A stretch of DNA of 64,000 nucleotides from Leptospira saintgironsiae (GCF_002811765.1 NZ_NPDR01000001.1:186001-250000); one strand, 5' to 3'. Shown: positions 1-8,964, counted from the first letter of the stretch. The notes: generated from the letters alone by a model not told the origin. Translations and numbers: made by a program.

Positions 1-129
1 GGTAAGGATATTTACGTGACGGATCGAGCTGTAGATGTTAATATTAAAAGACTCCGAGATAAACTAGGAGAAGAGAAGGAGAGGTTGGAAACCATCCGCG
101 GGATTGGTTACAGATTCAATGAGGCGTAG
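1..129 (+). CDS. Response regulator, OmpR/PhoB family (C-terminal end only)
   Basis: The gene is cut by the window's left edge; only the last 42 codons are present, ending in TAG at 127-129. The readable peptide contains VDVNIKRLRDKLG followed by ETIRGIGYRF, the recognition helix and beta-hairpin wing of OmpR/PhoB-type winged-helix DNA-binding domains. The receiver domain lies outside the window. It overlaps the start of the histidine kinase gene by 11 bases, so the pair is almost certainly a translationally coupled two-component system. The target genes cannot be deduced. Confidence 0.85.
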   Translation, partial: GKDIYVTDRAVDVNIKRLRDKLGEEKERLETIRGIGYRFNEA

Positions 130-1510
130 CTTATTTTCTAAACTACTCTTAAGTAACTGGCTTCTACTCGTTTTCCTTATGGCTGTCGCGGGGATAGTCC
201 TCTTTTTAGAGGACTTGATCAACCCTGACCTGAAAATACTTTTATTCTCCGCTTATATCTTATTGGCAATGTTTGGGACTTTTTATATGTCCTTCTCCAT
301 TGCCAGAAGTGTAACTCAAACACTCAACCAGATCGAAATGAAAACAGGAGAGATCAACGCAGGAGATTTCGGCTCCGAGTTAAGTCTTCCTGAAATCCAA
401 GAGTTAGCTGATCTTGCAGTTTCAATCAATCTGATGTCAGGACGTTTGAAACACCAATTCGTAGATCTTACCATCGAAAAGGAAAAGTTCGACTCAGTAT
501 TACAAAACTTGAAAGAAGGTGTATTCTCAGTAGACCTGGAGGGTTCCATTGTTTTTCAAAACAGAAGTATTCCTGGTTCCTTAATAGAACCTAATTCAGG
601 CTCCAGAAAGGTAGAAGACGCAGTCAAAGATCCAAGGTTACTGGACTTTATTAAAAGGAATCTTTCCGGGAAAAGTGAACCTAAAATAGAATTGGATCTA
701 AGCCAAAATTTTTACGCAATCAAAATGTATCCACTCAGAACGAACGGAAATCTTTTGATGTTCATTGGCGTAATCCGAAACATCACTGAAGAAAAACAAT
801 CTTATCTAATAAGAGAACAGTTTGTTCAAAACGCTTCTCATGAATTAAAAACTCCTATCACTTCCATCAAAGGTTATACGGAAACATTACTCGGCCGTTT
901 AAAACTTTTAGAAGAAAGTCATGAAAAAAGATTTTTAGACGCGATCTCTCGAAATACAGACAGAATGGTTCGTATCGTAGAGGATATGCTTACGATCACT
1001 AGAATTGAAAACCAATCTGCAATCGCTCAACCTGAAGAATTTACATTAAAGTCTTTGGTAGAAAATCTTTCTTTCACTGTGGATGGAGTTATCTCTCCGA
1101 AAGGACAAAAACTCGTAGTGGACATGCCTGCCCCACTAACCATTTCTGCTGACTGGGTTCTCTTGGAGCATATGCTATTAAATTTGATTTCTAATGCTTC
1201 TTCTTACTCTCCAGATGATAAAACAATCACGTTGAAGATAGCAAAGGTGGAACCTGACTCAGTGAATTTTCAGGTAATGGACCAAGGGATCGGGATCAAG
1301 GACGAGGATAAGGAAAGGATTTTCGAAAGATTCTTCCGAGTAGACAAGAACAGATCCCGAAAAGAAGGCGGAACAGGACTCGGACTTTCTATCGTGAAAC
1401 ATATTGTTAGATTACATCACGGTTCTGTCAAAGTTTTCGATAATCCAGAAGGTGGGACTATCTTCTCCGTAACCCTTCCGTTAGTGTATTCTGAGATCTC
1501 AGAAGTTTGA
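119..1510 (+). CDS. Membrane sensor histidine kinase (PhoR-like architecture)
   Basis: This is a 463-residue inner-membrane kinase that should phosphorylate the regulator encoded just upstream. Two transmembrane segments (about 11-32 and 40-62) enclose only a very short periplasmic loop. A HAMP-like linker (about 62-118) and a PAS-like domain (about 122-230) follow. The dimerisation helix has the H-box NASHELKTP, with phospho-acceptor His near residue 241. The ATPase domain shows DQGIGI and GGTGLGLSIV. I chose the ATG at 119, not the upstream TTG at 104, because it gives the usual short overlap with the regulator stop. The tiny periplasmic loop suggests sensing in the membrane or cytoplasm (inference). 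Confidence 0.9.
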   Translation: MRRSLFSKLLLSNWLLLVFLMAVAGIVLFLEDLINPDLKILLFSAYILLAMFGTFYMSFSIARSVTQTLNQIEMKTGEINAGDFGSELSLPEIQELADLAVSINLMSGRLKHQFVDLTIEKEKFDSVLQNLKEGVFSVDLEGSIVFQNRSIPGSLIEPNSGSRKVEDAVKDPRLLDFIKRNLSGKSEPKIELDLSQNFYAIKMYPLRTNGNLLMFIGVIRNITEEKQSYLIREQFVQNASHELKTPITSIKGYTETLLGRLKLLEESHEKRFLDAISRNTDRMVRIVEDMLTITRIENQSAIAQPEEFTLKSLVENLSFTVDGVISPKGQKLVVDMPAPLTISADWVLLEHMLLNLISNASSYSPDDKTITLKIAKVEPDSVNFQVMDQGIGIKDEDKERIFERFFRVDKNRSRKEGGTGLGLSIVKHIVRLHHGSVKVFDNPEGGTIFSVTLPLVYSEISEV

Positions 1511-1592
1511 AATCCGAGCATTTGCTCGTAATACGCTTTTCCTAAAACAGCCCTCAACCGAATATAGAGATTCTATATATAAAGGTTAGAAC

Positions 1593-2744
1593 ATGGATTA
1601 TCCTAAGGGTTTTTTTTCATTCGGTACAAACATAGGGATCAAAGACAAAACAAAAGATTTCGGAGTGATCTATTCCGAAAAACCCTGCAAGGCAGCCGCG
1701 GTATTTACTAAAAATAATTTTCCGGGCGCTCCAGTCATCGTAGGCAAAGAACATATACGTGATGGAGTCTTGCAAGCTGTAGTTATTAATTCTAAAAACT
1801 CAAATGTTGCTACTGGAGAAAAAGGAATTTCAAACTCCAGACAAATCTGTTCAGAGATCGCAAAGTCTCTTGGTATCGCGGAAACTTCTGTGTTACCTTC
1901 TTCTACAGGAGTGATTGGAGTTCCGCTTCCTATGCAGGTAATTCTTCCTGCATGTGCACAGGCAAAATCAAATTTAAAACCTGGCAATCTAGACGAAGTG
2001 GCAGAAGCAATCATGACCACTGATACTCGCAGAAAAATTTCCACAAGAAAGATCAAATCTTCTAATGGAGAAGCTGTTATCTTTGGAATGGCAAAGGGAG
2101 CAGGAATGATAGAGCCTAATATGGCGACTATGCTTTCTTATATTCTAACAGACGCTCTGATAGAGGGAGAAGTTTATCCAATCTTAAAAGATTGTGTGGA
2201 CTTAAGTTTTAATTGTATCACAATAGATTCGGATACTTCTACATCTGATACCGTCGCTTTACTTAGTAATGGACTTGCAGGTTCTGTAGATCCTAAAGAA
2301 TTCAAATCAGCACTTTTAGAAATTTGTACTGATCTTGCAAAAGAAGTAGCAAGAGATGGAGAAGGCGCGACCAAATTAATCGAAGTCCGTATCAAAAAAT
2401 CCAAGGACGAGTCTCAAGCTAGAAAAATAGGTAAATCTATACTAAATTCTCCATTGATCAAAACTGCAATTTACGGTGGAGACCCGAATTGGGGAAGATT
2501 AGTCATGGCTGTGGGTAAAGTTTTTGATGAGCCTATCCCATTTGACTCTTTGGAAATTTATTTCGGAGGACTTCCTGTCAAGGGTGCAGATTCCGGAACT
2601 CTCAAAAAATTATCGGAGTATCTAAAAAAGAATTCCGAGATCTTCGTCGATGTGGTATTGAATACCGGAAACAAAGAGATGGTGTTCTGGGGATGCGACC
2701 TGACCGAAGGTTACGTGAAGGAAAACGCATACTACACAACCTAA
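1593..2744 (+). CDS. argJ: Bifunctional ornithine acetyltransferase / N-acetylglutamate synthase
   Basis: ArgJ transfers acetyl from N-acetylornithine to glutamate, recycling the acetyl group in arginine synthesis in the cytoplasm. The 383-residue length is close to the family norm. The self-cleavage and nucleophile motif is present as GAGMIEPNMATML, with the catalytic Thr near residue 179; the precursor is expected to split there into alpha and beta chains. Other typical blocks are TGVIGVPLP near residue 105 and GGDPNWGR near 300. The ATG at 1593 is preceded by AAGG. It stands 82 bases after the kinase and 31 bases before the next gene, so it may share a transcript with them. Whether it also uses acetyl-CoA cannot be read from sequence. 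Confidence 0.96.
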   Translation: MDYPKGFFSFGTNIGIKDKTKDFGVIYSEKPCKAAAVFTKNNFPGAPVIVGKEHIRDGVLQAVVINSKNSNVATGEKGISNSRQICSEIAKSLGIAETSVLPSSTGVIGVPLPMQVILPACAQAKSNLKPGNLDEVAEAIMTTDTRRKISTRKIKSSNGEAVIFGMAKGAGMIEPNMATMLSYILTDALIEGEVYPILKDCVDLSFNCITIDSDTSTSDTVALLSNGLAGSVDPKEFKSALLEICTDLAKEVARDGEGATKLIEVRIKKSKDESQARKIGKSILNSPLIKTAIYGGDPNWGRLVMAVGKVFDEPIPFDSLEIYFGGLPVKGADSGTLKKLSEYLKKNSEIFVDVVLNTGNKEMVFWGCDLTEGYVKENAYYTT

Positions 2745-2775
2745 GTTTGTCGAATCCGTATCGAATCCCTGAAAC

Positions 2776-4026
2776 GTGAAGACCTATTTTTCTGATCTAC
2801 GACTTATCTCTTCAGCTATCACTGTAGCTGTACGATTACTTTCTGTATTCGTTATCCTAGGTTTGTATGAACTCAGTATTTACCTTCTTCCCAAAGAAAT
2901 AGAATTCGTAAGTGAGATTGCAGTTCTAACTTGTTTGGTTTTTGGAGTTTTTGCAATATTACCTATCCAAGAAAAAATTTCAGGATTTTTAAAATCAACA
3001 TTCGTTTCTGAATATCTAAGCGATGATCCCGGTTCTTCTAGATTAGCTCATAGAAGATTTGATTCGGAAGGATTGATCAAAAACGTATTTCCTGAATTAG
3101 TAAGACTGACTAATAGTAATTTCGGAAAATTGGCTATCTTAAAGAACGATTTGGTCCATTACGAATTATATACATACGCTCATAAAAAACAAAGAAAGGT
3201 AAACACATTCGAAGGGATTAACCCAAGAGCGGCACTTCTCACTTATATATTGAATAAAAGATCCGGAGCCATGATTGGAGAGCCGGATCAAAACAAAATT
3301 ATTAATGAAGAATTCGTAAGCTTAAGAGCAAACTTCATTCTTCCTTTTGTATTCCGAGAGAAACTTTTTGGATTTTTAGCAGTTTCTAATATCCCGAAAG
3401 ACAATGTAAGACATGAACTTGGTTTCTTGGCAGGAAAATGCGCATTAGCAGTTCATAATCAGATTTTATCTTCTCAGATCGCTGAAAATAAAAAATATAG
3501 AAAAGAATTAGAAAATGCAGGCAAGATCCGTAAATTTTTGGAATCTCCTGAACCTCCTATGGTTGGAGATATTAAAATAGATCTATTATCCAGAGAACCT
3601 GGAGAACTTCTGGAATTTTTCCAAAGTCCTTCTGGTGATTTTTATTTTGTATTTTTACGCTTAAGTGTAACAAACGCAGTTTCTGTTTTAGCTCTTTGTT
3701 ATATATTGGGAACCTTATACTCTTCCAGAATAAACGGAGAATTAAAAAATATTCTTCAGATCAAATCATTGGTAGAAGAAAACTTAAAAGAGATCTCTTG
3801 GACAGAAAGATATGATCTTGCTGTAGGAATGGTAGAAAAAGAGACAGGAAAGATCTCTCTTAGGTTCATAGGGAAAACATTCAAATTATTCGATGTATCT
3901 AAACCGGATAGAAACTTAGCATCCATAGGTTGGGAAAATATAGAAACTCCGGGCAAAGATCCGCTCTTCTTAACTTGGAATGATCGTAATATAATTTCGT
4001 TCCAACATTTGGGGATAAAACCGTGA
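2776..4026 (+). CDS. Membrane protein with GAF-like and degenerate PP2C-like domain
   Basis: This is a 416-residue protein with a GTG start. Two hydrophobic segments (about 15-35 and 44-65) anchor it. A GAF-like region covers about 100-230, then a helical linker. The last 150 residues can be laid over the SpoIIE-type PP2C fold of the next gene, but every metal-binding motif is lost. Where the active enzyme has SGDY, this one has PGEL; GDVSGHG becomes LRLSVTN, and FTDGVTE becomes LTWNDRN. It is therefore probably a catalytically dead partner. Its stop overlaps the GTG start of the active phosphatase gene by 4 bases, which points to coupled translation and a joint role. The fold assignment is by eye. 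Confidence 0.72.
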   Translation: MKTYFSDLRLISSAITVAVRLLSVFVILGLYELSIYLLPKEIEFVSEIAVLTCLVFGVFAILPIQEKISGFLKSTFVSEYLSDDPGSSRLAHRRFDSEGLIKNVFPELVRLTNSNFGKLAILKNDLVHYELYTYAHKKQRKVNTFEGINPRAALLTYILNKRSGAMIGEPDQNKIINEEFVSLRANFILPFVFREKLFGFLAVSNIPKDNVRHELGFLAGKCALAVHNQILSSQIAENKKYRKELENAGKIRKFLESPEPPMVGDIKIDLLSREPGELLEFFQSPSGDFYFVFLRLSVTNAVSVLALCYILGTLYSSRINGELKNILQIKSLVEENLKEISWTERYDLAVGMVEKETGKISLRFIGKTFKLFDVSKPDRNLASIGWENIETPGKDPLFLTWNDRNIISFQHLGIKP

Positions 4027-6383
4027 GAAATATTCTAATCGTATTTCTTTCAGTAATCTTATTCAGTTTGATCCTGTTTTCAGGGTTACTGAACTCTTAT
4101 TCTAAAGAAGCAAGACTTCCTTTTTATTTTTATCCAAACGGAAAGGTCGCAGTTTCCGATGGATCTCATACAGATCTAGTCGGAATGAGAATAGATCTAA
4201 TAGAATACGAGATCGTCAGAAAGCTTGGGGCAGATTACGGATTATCAGGGCACTCATTCCATTTTTTTGCAAAAGAAGGAAGTATAGTCAAAAGTCTTTC
4301 TTTAGATATGAGATCTTCCTTCGAAGTTTTGAAGGATTTCCTACCTGATATATTTTTATCTCTATTATTTTTCTTAGTAGCGATCTGGTTTTTCTTTTAT
4401 ACAAGAGACTTATACATTTTCTTATTATTCGGATCTTTATCTTCCTTATTCTTATTTAACTTCTTCTTATTAGCGTTCCACGATTTTCTTTTTCCGTTTT
4501 TTTTCTTCTTATATTTCACAGGATTTTTGATCTTAGATGTTTCCTTTAGATTAAGAGGAAAAGAGATACCATCCAGATGGTTTGCTCCTCAGGTAATTTT
4601 TTCCTTAGTCGCAGGATTTGTAGGTCTTTCTCAAAAAGGAAACCCAGATCTATTCCAGTTCTTATCTGTGAATGGAATGTATTTTAATGTATTCTCCGCA
4701 GGGATTTGTATCTTACAGTTAGTATTCCATACATTTAGGAACAAAGGTACTTTTCAGGAAGTTTTTAAGAAGTTAAGTATTGTTTTAGCGTTTTTCTTAA
4801 TTACAATCGTTCCATTCCTAATTGCAGAGTTTGGATCCACTAAAAGTTTTTTCATTATCCGCCCTTATCTGATGGCGGCATTGATATTATTCCCAGTTCT
4901 GATCGTATTCGGAACTTACACTTATTCATTGGTCCCAGTCCAGATCGCTTTTAGTTCTTCCTTAACTTCTATCTATTCAATCTTGATCTTAACCTTCGGA
5001 TATTTGTTTGGTCTGGAGTTTTTTGTAAGATGGAACCCTGGATTTTTAGGAAAACACCAAAGAGAATGGAATTTATTCTATGTTGTAGCCGCTGCTTACT
5101 TTTTAGGTTCATTGAACAATAAATTGTATAAGTGGATAGATTATTGGAGTTTTAAAAATAATCCGAAACTTCACACAGCATTAGAAGAATTATCAGTAAT
5201 GATTGGTGCTCCAATCTCCATGAGAGCAACCATCAATAGTTTGATCCGCAGGCTTGTAGACGCCTTAGAAGTAAAAAAACTCCAAATATTGATCCCTGCG
5301 GATAAATTTTCAGGGACAGATCTTAGAAATCTAAACTTCATTCGAATTCCTTTCGGATCCGAAATTTGGACTTACTTCGAAGATCATACTGAAGTTACTA
5401 TTACTTCTCACCTTGCGTATGGATTAGGTATTAGAGAGTCTGTATTTAAATTTTTAAACCAGATGGAAGTCCAACTAGCCTATCCTTTATTCAATTTTGA
5501 AAAAGGAAAAGAGGTAATCGCAGTATTTTTAGTCGGAGAGAAGATCAATCGTAAGAATTTTACACTAGGTGAGCTTAGATTTTTAAAAGAATGTACTCGA
5601 TTAGCATCCTTACTCATTCGAAATTACTCTCTACTAGTAGATGAAGTAGAGAAGAAAAGGATTGTTAGAGACCTGAATATGGCAGCGGTCTTGGATAAAA
5701 CTCTTCATTTACCTGAGTTAGAGACCATAAAATCAGTTCAATTAGGCTATTTTACTCTTCCTGCAGTAGGAATTTCAGGAGATTATCTAGATATTCTCAA
5801 ACTTTCTCCTAAAAGACAGTTATTATTCTTAGGTGATGTATCAGGACATGGACTTGGGTCAGGTTATCTTGTTTCTGCTGTAAGAGGAATTATTCGCCGT
5901 CAATTGGGCAATTCTTCTTCTCTTCCTGATATTTTTAGAGCAATCAACTTGTTTTTGATCGAGAGATATAGAGGAAGCGAGTTCATGACTTCTATCGCAG
6001 GCATATATAACGCTAGCGATGGAGCATTTTCATTCGTAAATGCAGGTCATACTCCACCAATTTGTATTCGAAAAGGTGGAAGAATAGAACTTAGAAATGA
6101 AACTCAAAGAGTTTTAGGTGTTCTACCAACAGATTATAGAATCTTAACTATTCATTTGAATCCAGGTGATAAATTAGTTTTGTTCACCGACGGAGTGACT
6201 GAAACGTTCGATGATAACGAAGAAATCTTCGGAGAAGAGAATCTTTTACGAATATTATCCTTAAATCACGATAAAGATGCTCAATCACTAGCTGATCTTA
6301 TTAAAAAAACGCTAGAAGAGTTTAGAAATTACAAAGAACCTAGCGATGATATCTCTTTTGTTTGTCTAGAAGTCTCCGAGTAA
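4023..6383 (+). CDS. 7TM PP2C-type (SpoIIE/RsbU) serine phosphatase
   Basis: This is a 786-residue integral membrane protein with a GTG start inside the previous gene's stop. An N-terminal hydrophobic segment (about 4-24) precedes a short extracytoplasmic region. Then come roughly seven membrane helices (about 100-365), a GAF-like region (about 385-540), and a PP2C/SpoIIE domain (about 555-786). The catalytic motifs are intact: GISGDYLDI, FLGDVSGHG, NAGHTPP and LFTDGVTETFD, supplying the Asp residues that bind Mn/Mg. Such enzymes dephosphorylate anti-anti-sigma (STAS) proteins in partner-switching pathways. No STAS or RsbW-type kinase gene is nearby, so the substrate is unknown. It is coupled to a degenerate paralogue upstream. 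Confidence 0.9.
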   Translation: MRNILIVFLSVILFSLILFSGLLNSYSKEARLPFYFYPNGKVAVSDGSHTDLVGMRIDLIEYEIVRKLGADYGLSGHSFHFFAKEGSIVKSLSLDMRSSFEVLKDFLPDIFLSLLFFLVAIWFFFYTRDLYIFLLFGSLSSLFLFNFFLLAFHDFLFPFFFFLYFTGFLILDVSFRLRGKEIPSRWFAPQVIFSLVAGFVGLSQKGNPDLFQFLSVNGMYFNVFSAGICILQLVFHTFRNKGTFQEVFKKLSIVLAFFLITIVPFLIAEFGSTKSFFIIRPYLMAALILFPVLIVFGTYTYSLVPVQIAFSSSLTSIYSILILTFGYLFGLEFFVRWNPGFLGKHQREWNLFYVVAAAYFLGSLNNKLYKWIDYWSFKNNPKLHTALEELSVMIGAPISMRATINSLIRRLVDALEVKKLQILIPADKFSGTDLRNLNFIRIPFGSEIWTYFEDHTEVTITSHLAYGLGIRESVFKFLNQMEVQLAYPLFNFEKGKEVIAVFLVGEKINRKNFTLGELRFLKECTRLASLLIRNYSLLVDEVEKKRIVRDLNMAAVLDKTLHLPELETIKSVQLGYFTLPAVGISGDYLDILKLSPKRQLLFLGDVSGHGLGSGYLVSAVRGIIRRQLGNSSSLPDIFRAINLFLIERYRGSEFMTSIAGIYNASDGAFSFVNAGHTPPICIRKGGRIELRNETQRVLGVLPTDYRILTIHLNPGDKLVLFTDGVTETFDDNEEIFGEENLLRILSLNHDKDAQSLADLIKKTLEEFRNYKEPSDDISFVCLEVSE

Positions 6384-6547
6384 GTATCACTTACTGTTAA
6401 ATCAACTTCTTAAAATTTTTTTCCTAAAATTAATTAAAATACTTTACAATGAAAAGTAAATTGCTTAATTATGTCACTATCCAAGAGCTTTACTGATCTT
6501 TCATATTATATGAAGGGCATTAAAGATCTAATACATGGAGGACGTCA

Positions 6548-6640
6548 ATGGTTGCAAAAAAGAAAGCAGTCAAGAAAGCAGCTAAGAAAAAAGTAGCTAA
6601 GAAAAAAGCTGCTAAGAAGAAAGTTGCGAAAAAGAAATAA
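6548..6640 (+). CDS. 30-residue lysine/alanine-rich (histone H1-tail-like) peptide
   Basis: This small ORF has a strong ribosome site (GGAGG at 6538-6542, 5 bases from ATG). It encodes a peptide made only of Met, Val, Ala and Lys, with a repeating AKKKV/AKKKA pattern. The composition matches the tails of histone H1-like bacterial proteins, so nucleic-acid binding or charge neutralisation is plausible, but no function is shown. It stands alone, about 160 bases after the phosphatase and just ahead of two hairpins. The good Shine-Dalgarno sequence, clean stop and dedicated terminator argue that it is translated. It is too short for usual gene callers. Confidence 0.7.
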   Translation: MVAKKKAVKKAAKKKVAKKKAAKKKVAKKK

Positions 6641-6657
6641 CTAACTTCAACAACATC

Positions 6658-6680
6658 TCTTTCGTACTCGATACGAAAGA
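6658..6680 (+). other. Perfect 9-bp hairpin downstream of the Lys-rich gene
   Basis: TCTTTCGTA (6658-6666) pairs exactly with TACGAAAGA (6672-6680) over a 5-base loop. It sits between the small gene's stop and the terminator, so it would be part of the 3' UTR and could stabilise the message or act as a protein-binding site. It has no T-tract, so it is not itself a terminator. Confidence 0.5.
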
Positions 6681-6690
6681 AATGAAGCTT

Positions 6691-6722
6691 AAAACCCGCT
6701 TCTTTGAGGCGGGTTTTTTCTT
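6691..6722 (+). terminator. Rho-independent terminator of the Lys-rich gene
   Basis: AAAACCCGC (6691-6699) pairs with GCGGGTTTT (6709-6717) over a 9-base loop and runs into a T-rich tract. It closes the 6548-6640 transcript. The A-rich left arm may also let it act on the minus strand. Confidence 0.8.
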
Positions 6723-6801
6723 TTATAGCCCTTCTTTATTAGTATTTTCCGATTTTCTAACGGATACTGTTGTAAAAATACAACACTTTAAGTGTGATCA
6801 C

Positions 6802-7452
6802 TTATAGATTTAGATATTTCATCACGTCTTTCATCTCATCTCTGAAATCCGGCAGTGTATTTCCGTAATTTTTAACTAGTTTAGCCTCTCCTTCTTCTGA
6901 AATTTCGAATAATCTATACTCTTTTTCAGTTTTAGGTGAGTTCTCTAACTTAAAAAACTTAATGGCATGCTTGCTATAGCGATTATATGCAGTGAATTTA
7001 TGATAATAGAAGCCTTCTCTCTTAACATTTACGGGATAAGGAAGGTAATATTCCGCTCCTAATACTAAAATATTCGGCGTAACCACTGCCATTCTAGTCC
7101 AAGTAGCAAGATTTAAGGGATAATTCTCTTCTAGATAAGCCTTTTTATGGTTCTTCTCCCAAACGTTTAAGATCTTCTTACGACTTTCATCCGCTTGTTT
7201 ATATCTTTCTAGACCATTCAAACAGATTTCCATCAAAGAAAGAAGCTGCAATGACTCTGAATTAGATGATTGAAGTTCTTTTTGTACTAGTTTTTTAGCA
7301 GAGATGAAGTCTTGAGAGTAAATATTCTCCCAAATTTTTTCTATCGCAGCCGCAGAAGTCTTATCTTGAGCGTTTAAACTTAGATTTAGAAAGCAAAAGG
7401 TTAAGAATGAGCTGAGAAAAATTAGAAATCGCTTAGAGATAAAGGTCTTCAT
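6802..7452 (-). CDS. Exported protein of unknown function
   Basis: This is a 216-residue protein with a clear Sec signal peptide: KR near residues 7-8, a hydrophobic core rich in Phe and Leu to about residue 26, then a likely cleavage site after LNAQ. The mature part is largely alpha-helical and charged, starting with a stretch resembling a TPR-like helical repeat (about 30-105), without a domain I can name. It probably resides in the periplasm. It lies 16 bases downstream of the SUFU-domain gene and could be the last gene of that minus-strand operon. No catalytic motif is visible. Confidence 0.75.
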   Translation of the reverse strand: MKTFISKRFLIFLSSFLTFCFLNLSLNAQDKTSAAAIEKIWENIYSQDFISAKKLVQKELQSSNSESLQLLSLMEICLNGLERYKQADESRKKILNVWEKNHKKAYLEENYPLNLATWTRMAVVTPNILVLGAEYYLPYPVNVKREGFYYHKFTAYNRYSKHAIKFFKLENSPKTEKEYRLFEISEEGEAKLVKNYGNTLPDFRDEMKDVMKYLNL

Positions 7453-7468
7453 TACAAAAACTGTCAGA

Positions 7469-8587
7469 TCAGATTGTAGATTGTCTCTCTGGATTATGGA
7501 TCCACTTAGATTGAGTGGAATCTAATAAGGAAAAGAAGTCTTCAGCGCCTTTTTCTTCAATATAGACCCTTTCTTCCTCTGAAACAGGGATCATTGCTAG
7601 AAATTTGATCGGATTTCCTCTTTCAGACTTTAAATCAGTCAATTCAGGGAATCCTTCTTCTTTTCCTATCTCTCTGATAACAAGAGAACTAAAACTTAAG
7701 TATAAAGCTTCCGGATCTCTTCTATTCATCGCAATAGAATGTCCATGACCAAACCATTTTCCAATGACCCAAGGATAACGAATGATCTCTCCGATTTGAT
7801 GTGGAACCCAACTTTCGGATCTATCTTCGTCTGAAACTTTTACTGCGCAGACTAATTCTATTCTCGCGTAGTTCTCGTAATCTTTTCTGTATAATTCTAC
7901 TGAAGGAAGGTTTTGTGCGCTCATTCCTACGGTAGAATATACATAAACACCAGGCATATTCTTTGGAGCAAATCTTACGATACCTAGTTGTGGATATTTT
8001 CCACCATCTGCAGACCAATACTTATCATGTTTACCAAAAACATATTCTAGATAAGCAAGTCTTGACTCTTGTATATTCTTCCAAATCCCTTTGGTAGATC
8101 TGTATTCCCAAAAGTTTCTGTCTTGCTTGATACGATCTGGGATCACTCCGAATTCTGTGTTACCTAATGGATACGCAGTGATTGTATCCATTTTCGCAAA
8201 TTTAGAATATCCATGAAATCCTTTGATACCAGACCAAGGAGGAAGATATGCGATCAGTTCTTCTTTGTAGAATAAAGAGACTCCGTTTCCTTCTTCTGAC
8301 CAAATGAAATGGATCTCTTTGGGATCGAACTCAGGTTGGCCTTTAGGATCAGAAACTTCTTCTTCTGTTAAGAATGGTGCAAGGCCTGATCTTAGATCTA
8401 GATCGGTTCTTGTTTTAGGCGCATCGATTCGATTACATACCCAAACAGATTTGATCGCGAAGTCAGGGCTTTCTTCGGCTTGTAGATAAAGATAAACAGT
8501 CCTTCCGTCGTCTTCTAAATACGCGGTTAAGGATCCGTAAGGATTTGCTTCTTGGTATAAAATATTAGGTTCAGCAGTTTGATTCAT
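7469..8587 (-). CDS. SUFU (suppressor of fused)-domain protein
   Basis: This is a 372-residue soluble protein with no signal peptide. The C-terminal half (about 190-365) carries features of bacterial SUFU-domain proteins: a strand pair around YVYSTVGMSAQNLP, then RIELVCAV, PHQIGEIIRYP, the GHGHSIAM turn, and FLAMIPVSEEERVYIEEKG near the end. The N-terminal half is unassigned. In bacteria SUFU domains are often found in immunity proteins of contact-dependent or polymorphic toxin systems, but here no toxin gene is adjacent, so the role is open. The start overlaps the stop of an 84-residue upstream gene by 4 bases (ATGA), so the two are coupled. Confidence 0.65.
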   Translation of the reverse strand: MNQTAEPNILYQEANPYGSLTAYLEDDGRTVYLYLQAEESPDFAIKSVWVCNRIDAPKTRTDLDLRSGLAPFLTEEEVSDPKGQPEFDPKEIHFIWSEEGNGVSLFYKEELIAYLPPWSGIKGFHGYSKFAKMDTITAYPLGNTEFGVIPDRIKQDRNFWEYRSTKGIWKNIQESRLAYLEYVFGKHDKYWSADGGKYPQLGIVRFAPKNMPGVYVYSTVGMSAQNLPSVELYRKDYENYARIELVCAVKVSDEDRSESWVPHQIGEIIRYPWVIGKWFGHGHSIAMNRRDPEALYLSFSSLVIREIGKEEGFPELTDLKSERGNPIKFLAMIPVSEEERVYIEEKGAEDFFSLLDSTQSKWIHNPERQSTI

Positions 8588-8838
8588 TTAATAGGAATGT
8601 CCACGATTCTGGAATTAAATTCGTCCAGACGATGCTGGATCTTCTTCTCCATATCTTTTTCAAAAAGAATGTCAGGAAAATAGGCGCTGGCATTTAGAAG
8701 TCCTGTTAACTCCACCTGATTCCATTTTTGGTAGGTCCTTAAACTGTCCCAAACCAGTACGGGAATACGCTCCCCTTCTTTTTTACATTTAACGAAGGTA
8801 TCTATCGCTTTGATAGGTGTGAGTAATTTGTTCTTCAT
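8584..8838 (-). CDS. Small hypothetical protein coupled to the SUFU-domain gene
   Basis: This is an 84-residue, mixed-charge soluble protein with no membrane segment or Cys motif, and I do not recognise the family. A central motif VPVLVWDSLRTY-like stretch (about residues 26-37) and a C-terminal amphipathic region suggest a compact alpha/beta domain. Its TGA stop overlaps the ATG of the SUFU-domain gene, so the pair is probably expressed in a fixed ratio and may interact. It is the first gene of a short minus-strand operon (8838 to 6802). Confidence 0.65.
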   Translation of the reverse strand: MKNKLLTPIKAIDTFVKCKKEGERIPVLVWDSLRTYQKWNQVELTGLLNASAYFPDILFEKDMEKKIQHRLDEFNSRIVDIPIK

Positions 8839-8915
8839 AGAAGTTGAAATCCGCCCAAGGCCATTATCCCTGGTATCCAGAAGGATTCAAGTCGGTTCCA
8901 ACATTAACGAGGCGA

Positions 8916-8950
8916 GAAAAACGAAGGCCGGGGGCATCCTTTCGCCCGGC
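8916..8950 (-). terminator. GC-rich hairpin with T-run, minus strand
   Basis: GCCGGG (8927-8932) pairs with CCCGGC (8945-8950). Read on the minus strand the hairpin is followed by CTTCG and then five T residues. It lies just after the 44-codon ORF at 8965-9099, for which it would be the terminator. The stem is only 6 bp with a 12-base loop. Confidence 0.45.
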
Positions 8951-8964
8951 GCTTGGACCGTAGG

